This document shows positions 1-8,967 of a stretch of 46,003 bases of DNA, one piece after another. The notes beneath the pieces are model-generated. The model made no database searches and was not told the origin of the DNA. It saw nothing but the letters and a program-made list of their open reading frames with translations. The translations under genes were made by a program, and so were the position numbers. This DNA comes from a bacterium (GTDB lineage Bacteria; Planctomycetota; UBA11346), in NCBI GenBank assembly GCA_020047915.1, contig JAIFND010000114.1, positions 1 to 46,003 on the forward strand. The letters run 5' to 3'. Every line of letters starts with the position of its first letter. Position 1 is the stretch's first letter.

Positions 1-622
1 CGTTGGCGAAGGGATCGGCATTCACGCCCAGCACGCCGAGGTCGGTGCCCAGGCAACGCCCCGCCCCCTCGATCTGATCCACCACCGCCCGGGCCAGACT
101 ATCACTGCTCAACAGCAGGCCGGTGCCGCTGGGCAGTCCCAGCAGCCAGCCTGCCGCGCTCGCGGCATCCTCGCTCCACACACCCTGCTCCGCCGCATGG
201 CCATGCTCGCGCAGCCGCCTGGTCAGCCCACGGCGGCGGTCATCCGCGCTGCTCCATCCCATCTCGCCCAGGAAGGCGAAGCGGGTATAGCCCTGCGCCA
301 GAAGGTGGTCGGCGGCGACCTGGCCGATGGCCTCGTCATCCGGAACCACCACGCAGGAGGCCTGCTTGGCATAGGTCCGGCTCCAGCCGACGGTCGGCAG
401 ACGGGAGGCGGCCACGGCTGCCGACACCTGGCGGTGATCGAAGGTCCCGCAGATGATCCCGGCGCAGCCGGCGAGGGCATCTGCACCCATGCGGTCGGGC
501 CAGTGCTCGTCGAGCTGCCAGCCCAGACCGGCATGGGCTACCTCGGCCACGCCGAGCAGCGCTTCGCGATGCACATGCCAGGTCGGGTGGATGATGACAG
601 CGACCCGGATCGGCTGGGCCAT
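1..622 (-). CDS. XylR-type (AraC family) sugar-responsive regulator, sensor domain, truncated by window edge
   Basis: This frame is open from an ATG at 622 to the window start, so it is missing from the ORF track. The 207 visible residues begin MAQPIRVAVIIHPTWHVHRE, followed by a periplasmic-binding-protein-like fold: an early beta-alpha unit, then GIICGTFDHRQV, then a conserved stretch of the LacI/XylR sensor type (IGQVAADHLLAQGYTRFAFL). No helix-turn-helix precedes this domain, which argues against LacI (HTH first) and for the XylR layout, with the sensor first and an AraC HTH at the C-terminus beyond the window. It would activate sugar genes when bound to its ligand. It lies 47 bp downstream of the pseudopilin gene on the same strand, behind a perfect hairpin. 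TGMCGCAW direct repeats near 1.5 kb and 11.3 kb are candidate targets. The AraC domain itself is not visible, so the class is an inference. Confidence 0.75.
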   Translation of the reverse strand, partial: MAQPIRVAVIIHPTWHVHREALLGVAEVAHAGLGWQLDEHWPDRMGADALAGCAGIICGTFDHRQVSAAVAASRLPTVGWSRTYAKQASCVVVPDDEAIGQVAADHLLAQGYTRFAFLGEMGWSSADDRRRGLTRRLREHGHAAEQGVWSEDAASAAGWLLGLPSGTGLLLSSDSLARAVVDQIEGAGRCLGTDLGVLGVNADPFAN

Positions 623-646
623 GCCCGGAGGGTATGGCCTCCGGGC
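623..646 (-). promoter_or_regulatory. Perfect hairpin abutting the XylR-type start codon
   Basis: On the minus strand GCCCGGAGG, a six-base loop and CCTCCGGGC come directly before the ATG at 622. The 9-bp arms match perfectly. The only Shine-Dalgarno-like GGAGG is in the 5' arm and would be paired. No T-run follows, so it is not a classical terminator. It could limit translation of the regulator, act as an operator, or stabilise the 3' end of the pseudopilin mRNA. Confidence 0.5.
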
Positions 647-669
647 TCGCCGGCCAGGGGTCGGACGCA

Positions 670-1422
670 TCAGTCGTTGGGATCGGTGGTCCAGAAGCCC
701 TTGGCCTGCATGACCCCGCCACCCGCCGTCCCCGTGCCCCACGACTCGGTCAGGCTGTGCGCTCCGACATGCCCATCGGCAAAGGCCCAGTTCCCCAGAT
801 TGCGATGTGGGACGGAAACGTCGGTCGTACCGAAGGTCAGAGCACCGGTGAGCCCACCGTATTGATTGCTCAGCGCGGTTCCATCGGCCCTGACGGTGCC
901 GTCGTGGCGTTCCAGCAGTAACGCCGTGGTCGAGGCGCTGCGGATGCGGGCCAGCGGCATGGCCGAGGTGTAGTTGGTAACTCCATTATAGCTGGCCAGA
1001 TAGATGAATACCGCTTTGCGCATGAAGGTTGGGTTTGAACTGGCGCAGGTTACGAGGCTGTAGGACCTCTTCCCGGTGTAGGTCACCCCATTCCAGGACT
1101 TGCTGTTGCTCTGGGCCGTCGTGTTGGTCGGGCACAAGAACACCTTGGTGGTATCGACATACTCCTGCAGCGATTCCTCCCAGTAGCATCCTTGGCTTCC
1201 GACCACCGCCCGCGGCTGCGGCAGCGTCCCGTCCCAGTCATTGGCATAGCCGAGCATCGCGGTCAGCACCTGGCGCATATTGTTGCCGCAGGAACGGGCC
1301 TGGGCCGCCCCACGCACCAGGTTGATGGCCGGCAGCAGCAACCCAGCGAGGATGGCGATGATCGCCACGACCACCAGCAGCTCGATCAGGGTGAAGGCCG
1401 AAGCCGGGTGGCTGGGATGCAT
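670..1422 (-). CDS. Type II secretion/type IV pilus-like pseudopilin with H-X9-DG motif
   Basis: A 250-aa protein. It begins [18 protein letters not shown] and continues as a hydrophobic helix ending at the LLLPA motif, which is a class III (prepilin) signal. Cleavage by prepilin peptidase would fall before FTLIELL, with Ala rather than the usual Gly at -1 and Glu at +5. Near the C-terminus [13 protein letters not shown] fits the H-X9-DG motif of the PVC pseudopilin family exactly. Such proteins occur in large families in Lentisphaerae and Planctomycetes; their role, probably a surface or periplasmic pseudopilus linked to polymer use, is not established. The start is taken at the Met nearest the helix; a Met four codons upstream (1434) is also possible and neither has a clear ribosome site. 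The upstream part of the ORF-track entry is arginine/proline-rich non-coding sequence. It is divergent from a GH-D glycosidase and upstream of a XylR-type regulator. Confidence 0.9.
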   Translation of the reverse strand: MHPSHPASAFTLIELLVVVAIIAILAGLLLPAINLVRGAAQARSCGNNMRQVLTAMLGYANDWDGTLPQPRAVVGSQGCYWEESLQEYVDTTKVFLCPTNTTAQSNSKSWNGVTYTGKRSYSLVTCASSNPTFMRKAVFIYLASYNGVTNYTSAMPLARIRSASTTALLLERHDGTVRADGTALSNQYGGLTGALTFGTTDVSVPHRNLGNWAFADGHVGAHSLTESWGTGTAGGGVMQAKGFWTTDPND

Positions 1423-1462
1423 GGCGGCGAGCATAGCTGGCCGCGGAGCCTGCGCACGACTC

Positions 1463-1536
1463 GGATGCGTCACCGTCCGGCATACATGCGCCATGGAGGC
1501 CGCCGTGACGCAACCCGGATGCCGCTTGACGCATCC
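1463..1536. promoter_or_regulatory. Three copies of a TGACGCAWCC operator-like motif in a divergent promoter
   Basis: TGACGCATCC lies at 1463-1472 on the minus strand, TGACGCAACC at 1506-1515 and TGACGCATCC at 1527-1536 on the plus strand. The two plus-strand copies are exactly 21 bp apart and share a following CGG or GGG. Direct half-sites 21 bp apart are typical of AraC/XylR-family dimers. The pair ends 45 bp before the GH-D start at 1582, and the inverted copy is nearest the pseudopilin gene. The best candidate regulator is the XylR-type protein at 1-622. Confidence 0.6.
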
Positions 1537-1581
1537 GGGGGATGGCCGGCTCCCGTGACAAGATATCCTGGTGTTTACCCC

Positions 1582-3857
1582 ATGAATCATTCCCCCTGCA
1601 CGCTCCGCGCCGGACCCGCCGGCATCACCCTCGCCAACGGCCGGCTCGCCTTCGGCCCCATCAGCGCCGGGGTCGTCGCCGATGGCCGCAGTCTGGTTTT
1701 CGGTGCCACGCCCACCGCCGGCACCTTCGCCACCGTGGTCGGCGAGCGCTCCGGCTGGCGCGCGGTCGGCCGCCTGGGCGGACTGGCCTGCACCTGGACC
1801 ATCGTGACGGACTGGCCTGGATCGAGGTCGCCAACGATTCCACCACCGCGGTGCAGATCGACCGCCTGCTGCCGGCGGTCCGCCGCGCCGAGGCCGACGC
1901 GGCCCCGGCGGTGGATCTGGGCGGCGAACAGACCGGGCACCGCATCCTGGTCGATACCGCCAACCTGTGGTTCGCCCGCGTGCGGCCGCTGCTCGATGTC
2001 GGCCACCGCCGCCGCCTCGAAGTCGAGGAGCAGGGTCTGTGGCGCCTCGCCGAGGCCGAGGACGAGCACCTCAGCGAAGGCCACATCGCGATCGCCAACC
2101 CCGCCACCGGCGGCGCGCTGGTGGCAGGCTCGCTGACCCATGAGCGCATGCGCATGCGCTTCTCGGTGCGCTTCAACCGCCAGCGCAGCACCGTGGTCGA
2201 GGCGGTGTGCGATGCCGGCGGCATGCGCCTGGCGCCGGGCGCCACGCTGCGCTCGGAGATCGCCTGGCTGCAACTGGGCACGGATGCGCTCGACGGCCTG
2301 GACGCCTTCGGCCGCGCCGTGGGCGGGCTGCGCGACCTGCCGCTGCCACCCACGCCGGTCGGCTGGATGACCTGGTTCGCGCACTGCCGCAAGATCGACC
2401 CCTCCACCATCCGCCACGCCGCCGAGACGGTGCGCGCCAGGCTGCCGGGCTTCCCCGTCACCCACATCCTGGTGGACGACGGCTGGGGCAACCGCGAGGA
2501 GCGCATCAGCGTCGAGGACTGGACCACCACCAACCAGCGCTTCCCCGAGGGGCTGGCCCCGCTGGGGGCCGACCTGGCGCGCCTCGGCTTCACCTTCGGC
2601 CTGTGGAGCAGCCTGGCCACCCAGTACCGCGGACATGCCATCGCGCAGCAGCATCCCGAGTGGCTGCTGCGCGACGCGGATGGCCGGCCCTCGCCGCAGC
2701 ATTGGGATGGTGGTCTGCTGGACATCTACAACCTCGACCCCACCCATCCCGCAGCCGCCGAGGAGATCCGCCGCGTGTACCGTGCTTTCGCCGCCTGGGG
2801 CGTGGGCTACACCAAGAACGACTTCACCGAGCACATGGTCCGGCCCACCGTCCAGCACCACGATCCGGCCGTGGTGCCAGGCTACGAGGTGTACCGCCGC
2901 TTCTTCCAGGTCGCCCGCCAGGGCCTCGGCCCGGGCATCGCCCTGCAGGCCTGCTGCCAGAACCTGCCGGCCTCGGTGGGCGTGGCGGAAAGCTGCCGCA
3001 TCGGCTGGGACATCGAGGCGAACTCGCCGTCGGGCAACCGCCACTACGCCCGCCGCGCCGGCACCATCGGTGCGCGCTGGTTCATGCACCGGCGCTTCTT
3101 CATCAGCGATCCCGACGCCGCCTGCCTCGGCGAGGCCGGTGGCCTGGAGTCCGCCCGCATGCGCGCCGCCGTGGTCGCCCTGAGCGGCGGCACGGTGATG
3201 CTCGATGATCCGGTGGACACCCTGTGGCAGCCGGGCTGGGATCTGTTCAAGCAACTCGTGCCGCCCAGCGACCAGGCCGCCCGTCCCCTCGACCTGTTCA
3301 CCGCCGGTGATGACACCGCCCCCGGCCGCTGGGGCCTGACGCTGGATCGCACCTGGGGCCGGCGCGGCGTGGTCGGCCTGTTCGCCTTCGCGCCTGCGAC
3401 CGGCGCACGCCAGACCCTGGACGTCCGCGAGGTGCTGCCCGGCTGCGATCCGGCGGCCGTGGTCGCGGTGGAACTGTGGAGCGGCGTCGTCCTGCCCCTG
3501 GTCGATGGACGCCACAGCGCCGACCTCGCCCCGCTGTCGAGTCGCATCGTCCATCTCGTCGAACTGGCTGACCGCCCGCGGCTGCTGGGCACCGATCTGC
3601 ACATCCTCGGCGGTTCCGTCGAGCTGCGCGACGAGGTCTGGCGCGCGGACACCCGCACCCTGACCCTGGTCCTCGAACGCCCGGCCGGCGTCACCGGCCA
3701 GGTGTGGATCGCCACCCCGTGCGGCCTGCCGGCCTCAGCCACGGCCGATGGGGCGCCCGTCGCCGTGCATCAGGCTGGCGCCCGGGTGCTGCGCCTGCCG
3801 GTGGCCTTCACCGGCAGCCGGATCGAGGTCCGCCTGGTGTGGTCGCACCCGGGCTGA
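1582..3857 (+). CDS. Clan GH-D (GH36/GH27-like) alpha-galactosidase-type glycosidase, frameshifted near codon 75
   Basis: The product would be about 758 aa and hydrolyse an alpha-linked sugar; no signal peptide is seen, so it is probably cytoplasmic. The N-terminus, [20 protein letters not shown], is read in one frame up to CTWTIV near 1803. The rest, from [12 protein letters not shown] onward, is in the -1 frame, so one base is missing or wrong near 1806. The ORF-track entry starting at 1542 has an arginine-rich out-of-frame N-terminus and should not be used. An N-terminal beta-sandwich is followed by a TIM barrel with [14 protein letters not shown], a GYTKNDF strand whose Asp (about residue 414) is the likely nucleophile, and [10 protein letters not shown], whose Asp (about 477) is the likely acid/base, then a C-terminal beta domain. 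It is divergent from the pseudopilin and has TGACGCAWCC repeats upstream. The break may be a true mutation or a sequence error. Confidence 0.85.
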
Positions 3858-3873
3858 GGCGGAGCCACGCTGC

Positions 3874-5214
3874 TCAGGCGTTGGGCAGGTAGGCGCCGAG
3901 GCGCTTGAGCCCGGCCTGGACGGCCGCGGGGGCGAGGGCGCGTGGATCGGTGGCGCCGGCCGCGGCCAGCGCCGCGGCGGTGCCGGCGGCCTGGCCGGTG
4001 ATGAAGCAGCCGGGCATGACGCGGATCGAGCCCTGGATCGGGCGGTCGCAGCTGACGCAGCGGCCGGCGACCAGCACATTGGCCAGGTCGCGCGGCAGCA
4101 GGCAGCGCAGTGGCACCCCGTAGCTCTCGCCGGGCTGGTAGCGCAGGCGCTGGAACTCCTCCTCGAAGGCCGCGAGCTTCTCTGCCGACGGCTTGGTCGG
4201 ATGCAGGTCCACGGGGTAGGCGAAGCGGCCGATCTCGTCGGGGAAGACGGCGCGGCGCGTGAAGTCCTCGACGCACAGGCGGTAGTCGCCGATGATGCGG
4301 CGGGTCTCGCGCACGCCCATCAGCGCGCCGGTGCCGACCAGGCTCATGCGCTCGAAGCCGCTCAGGCGCTCTTTGAAGAAGCGCTCGTACTCGGGCAGGA
4401 TGCGGCGGCTGTGCAGGATGGCGGCGGTCAGCGAGCGTTCGTCGGTGCCATCGACGCCGAAGGCGTGCCCGATGTTGCCCCAGCCGGCCGAATCGGTGAT
4501 CTGGCAAAGGCCCGGCATGTGCGGGTCATCGACGCTGAAGATTCCGCTGCCGAAGGCGGCCGGCAGGTGCCTGGACTGGCCCCACCAGGCGTGGCCGGCG
4601 GCATTGGCGCGCTCCCAGTCGATGCCCGCCCAGAGGCTGCACAGGGTGCCGGGCTGCATCGCGCCGTCCGCGTCGCCCTTCTCGCAGGCGGCGCCCGCGC
4701 GCACGCAGAGGTCGCCATCGCCGGTGGCGTCGATGAAGACGGCGGCCCGCACCGCGAAGAGGCCGCTCTTGCCGTGGCAGACCGCCGCCGACACCCGGCC
4801 TCCCTCTGCTACCACCTCGACCAGGCTGGTGCAGAAGCTGAAGCCGAAGCCCGCCTCCTGAGCAATGCCGTCGTAGCAGCGCTTGAGGATCTCGCCGTTG
4901 TAGAGCACCGCTCCGTGCGGGTGCTCGCGGCGCGAACCGGGCGCCACCGCGCCTGCCTCCCAGGCCCGCTCGTACACCAGGGTGCCGAAGCCGGAGGAGA
5001 CGAAGTTCACGCCGTCGGTGAGGAAGCAGAACATCGGCAGGCCGCCGGCGGTGCCCATGCCGCCGAAGCAGGCCGAGGCTTCGGCCAGGAACACCCTGGC
5101 GCCCTGCCGCGCTGCAGCCCAGGCCGCGGCCAAGCCGGCGGGACCGCCTCCAGCGACGAAGACATCGACCTCCTCGCGGACGGGGATGCTGGTACGCAGT
5201 TCGATGGCGGTCAT
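3874..5214 (-). CDS. FAD-dependent oxidoreductase of the FAD_oxidored (PF12831) type
   Basis: A 446-aa flavoprotein. After a short leader, VDVFVAGGGPAGLAAAWAA (GxGxxG at about residues 22-27) is the Rossmann FAD site, followed by FGGMGTAGGLP, a signature of this family. FIDATGDGDLCVRAGA gives the second FAD motif, and a C-terminal stretch CVSCDRPIQGSIRVMP leads to GCFITGQAAGTAAALA. There is no signal peptide. ATG 5214 is chosen because it directly precedes the conserved fold and has CCGGAG upstream; the ORF-track extension is proline/arginine-rich read-through of the preceding gene. It is the last gene of the GH39-GH43 operon, 19 bp after its neighbour. Family members beside glycosidases are presumed to oxidise sugars or uronic acids, but the substrate is not readable here. 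Confidence 0.88.
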   Translation of the reverse strand: MTAIELRTSIPVREEVDVFVAGGGPAGLAAAWAAARQGARVFLAEASACFGGMGTAGGLPMFCFLTDGVNFVSSGFGTLVYERAWEAGAVAPGSRREHPHGAVLYNGEILKRCYDGIAQEAGFGFSFCTSLVEVVAEGGRVSAAVCHGKSGLFAVRAAVFIDATGDGDLCVRAGAACEKGDADGAMQPGTLCSLWAGIDWERANAAGHAWWGQSRHLPAAFGSGIFSVDDPHMPGLCQITDSAGWGNIGHAFGVDGTDERSLTAAILHSRRILPEYERFFKERLSGFERMSLVGTGALMGVRETRRIIGDYRLCVEDFTRRAVFPDEIGRFAYPVDLHPTKPSAEKLAAFEEEFQRLRYQPGESYGVPLRCLLPRDLANVLVAGRCVSCDRPIQGSIRVMPGCFITGQAAGTAAALAAAGATDPRALAPAAVQAGLKRLGAYLPNA

Positions 5215-5233
5215 GGGCGGCTCCGGCAGTGGT

Positions 5234-7513
5234 TCAGGCGACGAACAGCCGCGTCGCTCCGGCCGGGATCTCCAGCGTCGGCAAGGCGGCGGCGAAATGG
5301 GGCGGCAGGGGCGTGGCGGCGGCCGGGACGGTCTCGACCAGCACGCGGACGCGGGCGGGGAACGATGTCGGATTGGCGACGCGCAGGGTGCGACGCGAGG
5401 CGTCGCTCCACTCGGCCCGCACATGGTCGAGGCAGCGGATCAGCCCGGTGTCGGGCTGCGCATAGATGCCGGGCAATTCGCACCAGGTGAGCATCATCGC
5501 CACCTCGCACCAGCAGGAGTAGGCGGCCTGCTCGCCGAGCGGCTCGGGCCACGACGGCGTGATGTTGACCCGTTCGCAGATCCAGCCCGGCGGCAGCGCG
5601 GGGAGCGGATGCCCCCAGGTGATGCGGGCCGGGATGGGCCGGTCGGCGCGCGAGACGAACTGCGGCAGCGCGTGGGCGATCTCGCGGATCAGGTCGAGCA
5701 GGCGCGCATCGCCGGAGGCGCGGAAGGTCTTGAGGATGCCGTCGCCCGACAGCGTGCAGATGCCGGGAACCCCGCATTTGTTCTGGGCGTTGGCGACCAT
5801 GGTGCCGCGTGCATCCATGCCGAGTCCGGCCAGCGCCGATCCGGGCGGGAACGCGACCGGGAACGAGATGACCCATGAGGCGGCCTGGTGGCAGGCCTGG
5901 ACGGCCGCCTCCAGCCAGCCGGGTTCGCCGGTCGCGTGGTGCAGGGCGATGAAGCTCTCGATCAGGCCGAAGATGGATTCGCCATCGGGCGCCTGCACGG
6001 CATCGCCCGGACCGCCGGTGGTCACGCCCCACGCGAGGTCGTGATCGCGGTACTGCGCGGCGGCGGTCCGCGCCACGGCGAGGAAGCGCGGCTCGGCGAA
6101 GTAGTCCGCGGCCTGCACCAGCGCGGCCGGGATCAACGCTCCAGAGGTGGTGCCGTGGATGGCGACGCGGGCGTGGTCGTAATCGATGAGGAAGCCGAAG
6201 GATCCCTCGCGCTCCCAGAGGTCGCAGAGGGCGTGGGCGCAGCGGCGTGCGGCCGCGTTCCACGCCGGCGGCGTCGTCTGACAGCGCTGCCGGCGGAGTT
6301 GGAGCTGACGGAGGACGAAGAACAAGGTGTCGCCTTGGCGGCGGGTCAGCACCTCAGGTATCCCTTCGCCGCTCATCCCGCAGCCGTCGCCCCTCCACAC
6401 GCCCTGCGACGACATGACGGCCTTGAACAACCCGCTGCCGGCGACCCCGTGCGTGAGCAGGAAATCCAGGTTCCGGGCCGCGCGAGCGGAGGAGAGCTCT
6501 CCACCGGCGTGATCGAAGGCGAACGCGGCGATGCCGCCGCCGCACCAGCCGTTCTGCCAGAACTGCGAGGACTGGTCGGAGTGCTGGTCGGCGAGCCAGG
6601 GCAGGCCGACCTGATAGAGCCCAGCGGCCTCATTCCAGTTCCCCGCGTTGTGCTTCTCCTCCAGCAGGCGCCAGGCCTCAGAGAAAGGCAGGACCTCCGG
6701 CAGCGGCAGGGCGGCTTCCGGGAACATCGCGGTGCGCCGGGCAAACAGCCGGGCGAACAGCGCTGGCACATCCGGGCAAGGGAACTCATGCCATTCGACC
6801 GCGAAGCCGAGCGCCTCACCGGCCTGGAGGGTCGCCGGACGTGGGTTCTCGGGATGGCGGTGGCCGGCGGTCTGGTTGCCGATGCTCCCCATCGGGTCGT
6901 CCTCCCCGACCGGATGCAGGAAACCCGGGCAGAGCAGGATCAGTTCGGCGGCGTCGCGCGCCTCGCTTTCGCACACCTCCAGGCCCACGGCGTGGCCGCC
7001 GGCGGTACGCGGCGTGAGCAGGAGCAGCGCCGAGGAGGTCGCGGCGCAGCGGACGCCGAGTGCAGGCGTGGCGGCGTCTAGCGAGGTCTGGTCGAGAAGC
7101 GAAGGACCGGGACGGTCGGACAGGCGGGGGATGTCGCCGATGTCGAGGCGCAGTTCGCCCGGCTTCTGGCCGAGGTCGCGGATTCTCGGCGGATAGGGAC
7201 GGCGCTGGGCATCGAAGCGGTTGCCGGCGTAGGCGGCGCCGGGGATGAGGACATAGTTCTCCGCCGACCAGGGCCGGCACGACCAGACCAGCCCGGCGGC
7301 GACCCGCTCGGCGCAGCCCGCCTCGACCGTGGCGGTGAAGCGGGCCGAGCGCACGCCGGGAGCGGTCTCGGCCACATCGAGGCGCAGCAGCCAGCGGGCC
7401 CCGGCGAAATCGGCGCGCAGCTCGCGCCCCGGCACGACCGCGAGATCGAGCGTCCGGATGCGGACGCGGCGGTCATCGTGGACGGCGAGGCGGAAGAGCA
7501 GGGTGGCGTTCAT
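5234..7513 (-). CDS. Conserved protein of unknown function, probable alpha/alpha-barrel carbohydrate-active enzyme
   Basis: A 759-aa protein with no signal peptide. Residues 1 to about 250 look like a beta-sandwich, with WSAENYVLIPGAAYAGNRF. From about 280 the sequence becomes helical and rich in Trp and Gly (LYQVGLPWLADQHSDQSSQF, QNGWCGGGIAAFAFDHAG, YDHARVAIHGTTSGALIP, CTLSGDGILKTFRASGD). A helical repeat of this kind resembles six-hairpin (alpha/alpha)6 glycosidases and lyases; a short beta domain ends the protein. I do not recognise a named family or a catalytic pair. Its ATG overlaps the stop of the GH43 gene as ATGA, so the two are translationally coupled, and its operon position suggests it acts on the same oligosaccharide. 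Candidates are a GH or PL family, or a binding or processing protein. Confidence 0.8.
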   Translation of the reverse strand: MNATLLFRLAVHDDRRVRIRTLDLAVVPGRELRADFAGARWLLRLDVAETAPGVRSARFTATVEAGCAERVAAGLVWSCRPWSAENYVLIPGAAYAGNRFDAQRRPYPPRIRDLGQKPGELRLDIGDIPRLSDRPGPSLLDQTSLDAATPALGVRCAATSSALLLLTPRTAGGHAVGLEVCESEARDAAELILLCPGFLHPVGEDDPMGSIGNQTAGHRHPENPRPATLQAGEALGFAVEWHEFPCPDVPALFARLFARRTAMFPEAALPLPEVLPFSEAWRLLEEKHNAGNWNEAAGLYQVGLPWLADQHSDQSSQFWQNGWCGGGIAAFAFDHAGGELSSARAARNLDFLLTHGVAGSGLFKAVMSSQGVWRGDGCGMSGEGIPEVLTRRQGDTLFFVLRQLQLRRQRCQTTPPAWNAAARRCAHALCDLWEREGSFGFLIDYDHARVAIHGTTSGALIPAALVQAADYFAEPRFLAVARTAAAQYRDHDLAWGVTTGGPGDAVQAPDGESIFGLIESFIALHHATGEPGWLEAAVQACHQAASWVISFPVAFPPGSALAGLGMDARGTMVANAQNKCGVPGICTLSGDGILKTFRASGDARLLDLIREIAHALPQFVSRADRPIPARITWGHPLPALPPGWICERVNITPSWPEPLGEQAAYSCWCEVAMMLTWCELPGIYAQPDTGLIRCLDHVRAEWSDASRRTLRVANPTSFPARVRVLVETVPAAATPLPPHFAAALPTLEIPAGATRLFVA

Positions 7514-8967
7514 GTTGATGGTCCGGTCTGTGCCTCGCGCCGCATCGCGGGGTGCGCGGTGGATATGCCGAAGACGGTCAACGAGACGAGCGCCGGGCGC
7601 AGGCCGGCTGGCCAGCCCAGGATGCGCAGGCGCAGACGCCTGGCGGTCGCGGGGGCGAACTCCACGTAGTCGATGAGCATGTCCTGCTGGCTGGCGCTGC
7701 GGTCGCAGAGCGGGGTCCACGGGCCGCCCTCCGCCAGCGCGGCCTCGAGGACATAGCGGACGGGACCGGGCAGGACGCCCCGGTCGTAATCGAGGCCCTC
7801 GTCGGTCCAGATGATGCGGGCGCAGGAGACGCTGAAATTCCGCTGCAGATTGATCTCCAGGCAGGGCTCCGGGTCACCCTCGGCGGGCTGCCACCATGTC
7901 CGCATCGAGTTGTCGAGGGCATAGAACGCATCGCGGCCCGGGGCCTCGGAGCTGGCGCGGCAGTTGCGGTTGATGGTGACGGGCAGCAGGCCGGCGTGGT
8001 TGCCTTTCCACGGCTCGGCGTTGGCGCCGGGCAGGAGGCCGGGCAGCTCGCTGGCGCCATGCGAGGCGAGATCGCCGTCCTGGTCGATCCAGACGGGATC
8101 CATGCCGATGCGCCGTTCGAACATGTGGTTCACGTTGACCAGGCAGGTGTAGAAGGCCCACAGCGAGCCGCCGGGGCCCTCGACCACGCAGCCGTGCCCA
8201 GGGGCATTGACGAGTCCATGGCGGGTGGCGAGGAACGGGTTCTTCCGTTGCGGCAGGAAGGGGCCGAGCGGCCCGTCGGACACGTAGGCCGCCATGCAGT
8301 AGGTGGTCCACTGGGTGCCCGGGCCGGCGTAGGTGAGGTAATAGACCCCGCCGCGCTTGAACATCCAGGCGCCCTCGTTGAAGTTCATGTCCCAGTCCTC
8401 ATTCCAATCGCCGGAACGCTCCCACGGGTGCGCCGGATCGTGGGAGAAGAGGATCTTCGGCTCGGTGATCAGCTGGGTCGGATCCTCCGGGTCCAACTCG
8501 GCACCGAAGATGCCGGGAGCGCTGATCCCCCAATACAGGTACAGCCGACCGTCCTCGTCCGGGAAGATCATCGGATCGAGCCAGCCCTCCAGCCTGCTGC
8601 CGTCAGGCTTGCGGAATCCGCCCAGCCGCTCGAAGGGCCCGAGCGGATGCGGGGCGCGCCACAGCGGAGAATTGCAGGCGGTCAGCAGGAAGGCGCCACG
8701 ATGCTTGGCGATCGTGGGAGCGTAGCCGGGGTTGCGCGGCTCGATCGGATGGTGCGTCCAGGTCGCGAAATCCGTGGAGACATAGGCGATGCCGCAGGAC
8801 GGGTAGAGGTACCACGCGCCATCATGGTAGAGCACGCTGGGGTCGGCGGTCTCACGGAAGTCGCGTCTGCCGGAACGCCGCCACCAGGAGGTGTCCTGCT
8901 CCTTGCCGTAGGTGCTCATCCCGCGTGGGTAGTCCGGAAGCGGCAGGGGATTGCAGTAGGTCTTCAT
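7510..8967 (-). CDS. GH43-family glycosidase with C-terminal F5/8 (discoidin)-like domain
   Basis: A 485-aa enzyme. The five-blade propeller of GH43 begins at once: MKTYCNPLPLPDYPRG, then ETADPSVLYHDGAWYLY with catalytic base Asp42, LDPMIFPDEDGRLYLYWG with the pKa-modulating Asp131, and FNEGAWMFKRGGVYYL with general acid Glu198. After about residue 330 a beta-sandwich follows (NRNCRASSEAPGRDAFYA, LDNSMRTWWQPAEG, LRLRILGWPAG), typical of F5/8 type C or CBM32 domains. GH43 enzymes are mostly arabinofuranosidases or xylosidases; the specificity cannot be read. No signal peptide is present, so it probably acts on imported oligosaccharides. The start is fixed by the overlap with the upstream stop (ATGA) and by the conserved N-terminus; the upstream ORF-track extension is out-of-frame sequence of the previous gene. 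Confidence 0.9.
   Translation of the reverse strand: MKTYCNPLPLPDYPRGMSTYGKEQDTSWWRRSGRRDFRETADPSVLYHDGAWYLYPSCGIAYVSTDFATWTHHPIEPRNPGYAPTIAKHRGAFLLTACNSPLWRAPHPLGPFERLGGFRKPDGSRLEGWLDPMIFPDEDGRLYLYWGISAPGIFGAELDPEDPTQLITEPKILFSHDPAHPWERSGDWNEDWDMNFNEGAWMFKRGGVYYLTYAGPGTQWTTYCMAAYVSDGPLGPFLPQRKNPFLATRHGLVNAPGHGCVVEGPGGSLWAFYTCLVNVNHMFERRIGMDPVWIDQDGDLASHGASELPGLLPGANAEPWKGNHAGLLPVTINRNCRASSEAPGRDAFYALDNSMRTWWQPAEGDPEPCLEINLQRNFSVSCARIIWTDEGLDYDRGVLPGPVRYVLEAALAEGGPWTPLCDRSASQQDMLIDYVEFAPATARRLRLRILGWPAGLRPALVSLTVFGISTAHPAMRREAQTGPST

Noticed and set aside
1587-3602. Minus-strand ORF of 671 aa
   Set aside because: It is antisense to the GH-D gene, whose catalytic motifs are clear on the plus strand.
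7675-8392. Additional CATGTCC words inside the GH43 gene
   Set aside because: They are in coding sequence, are not paired at 20-21 bp and are expected by chance in GC-rich DNA.
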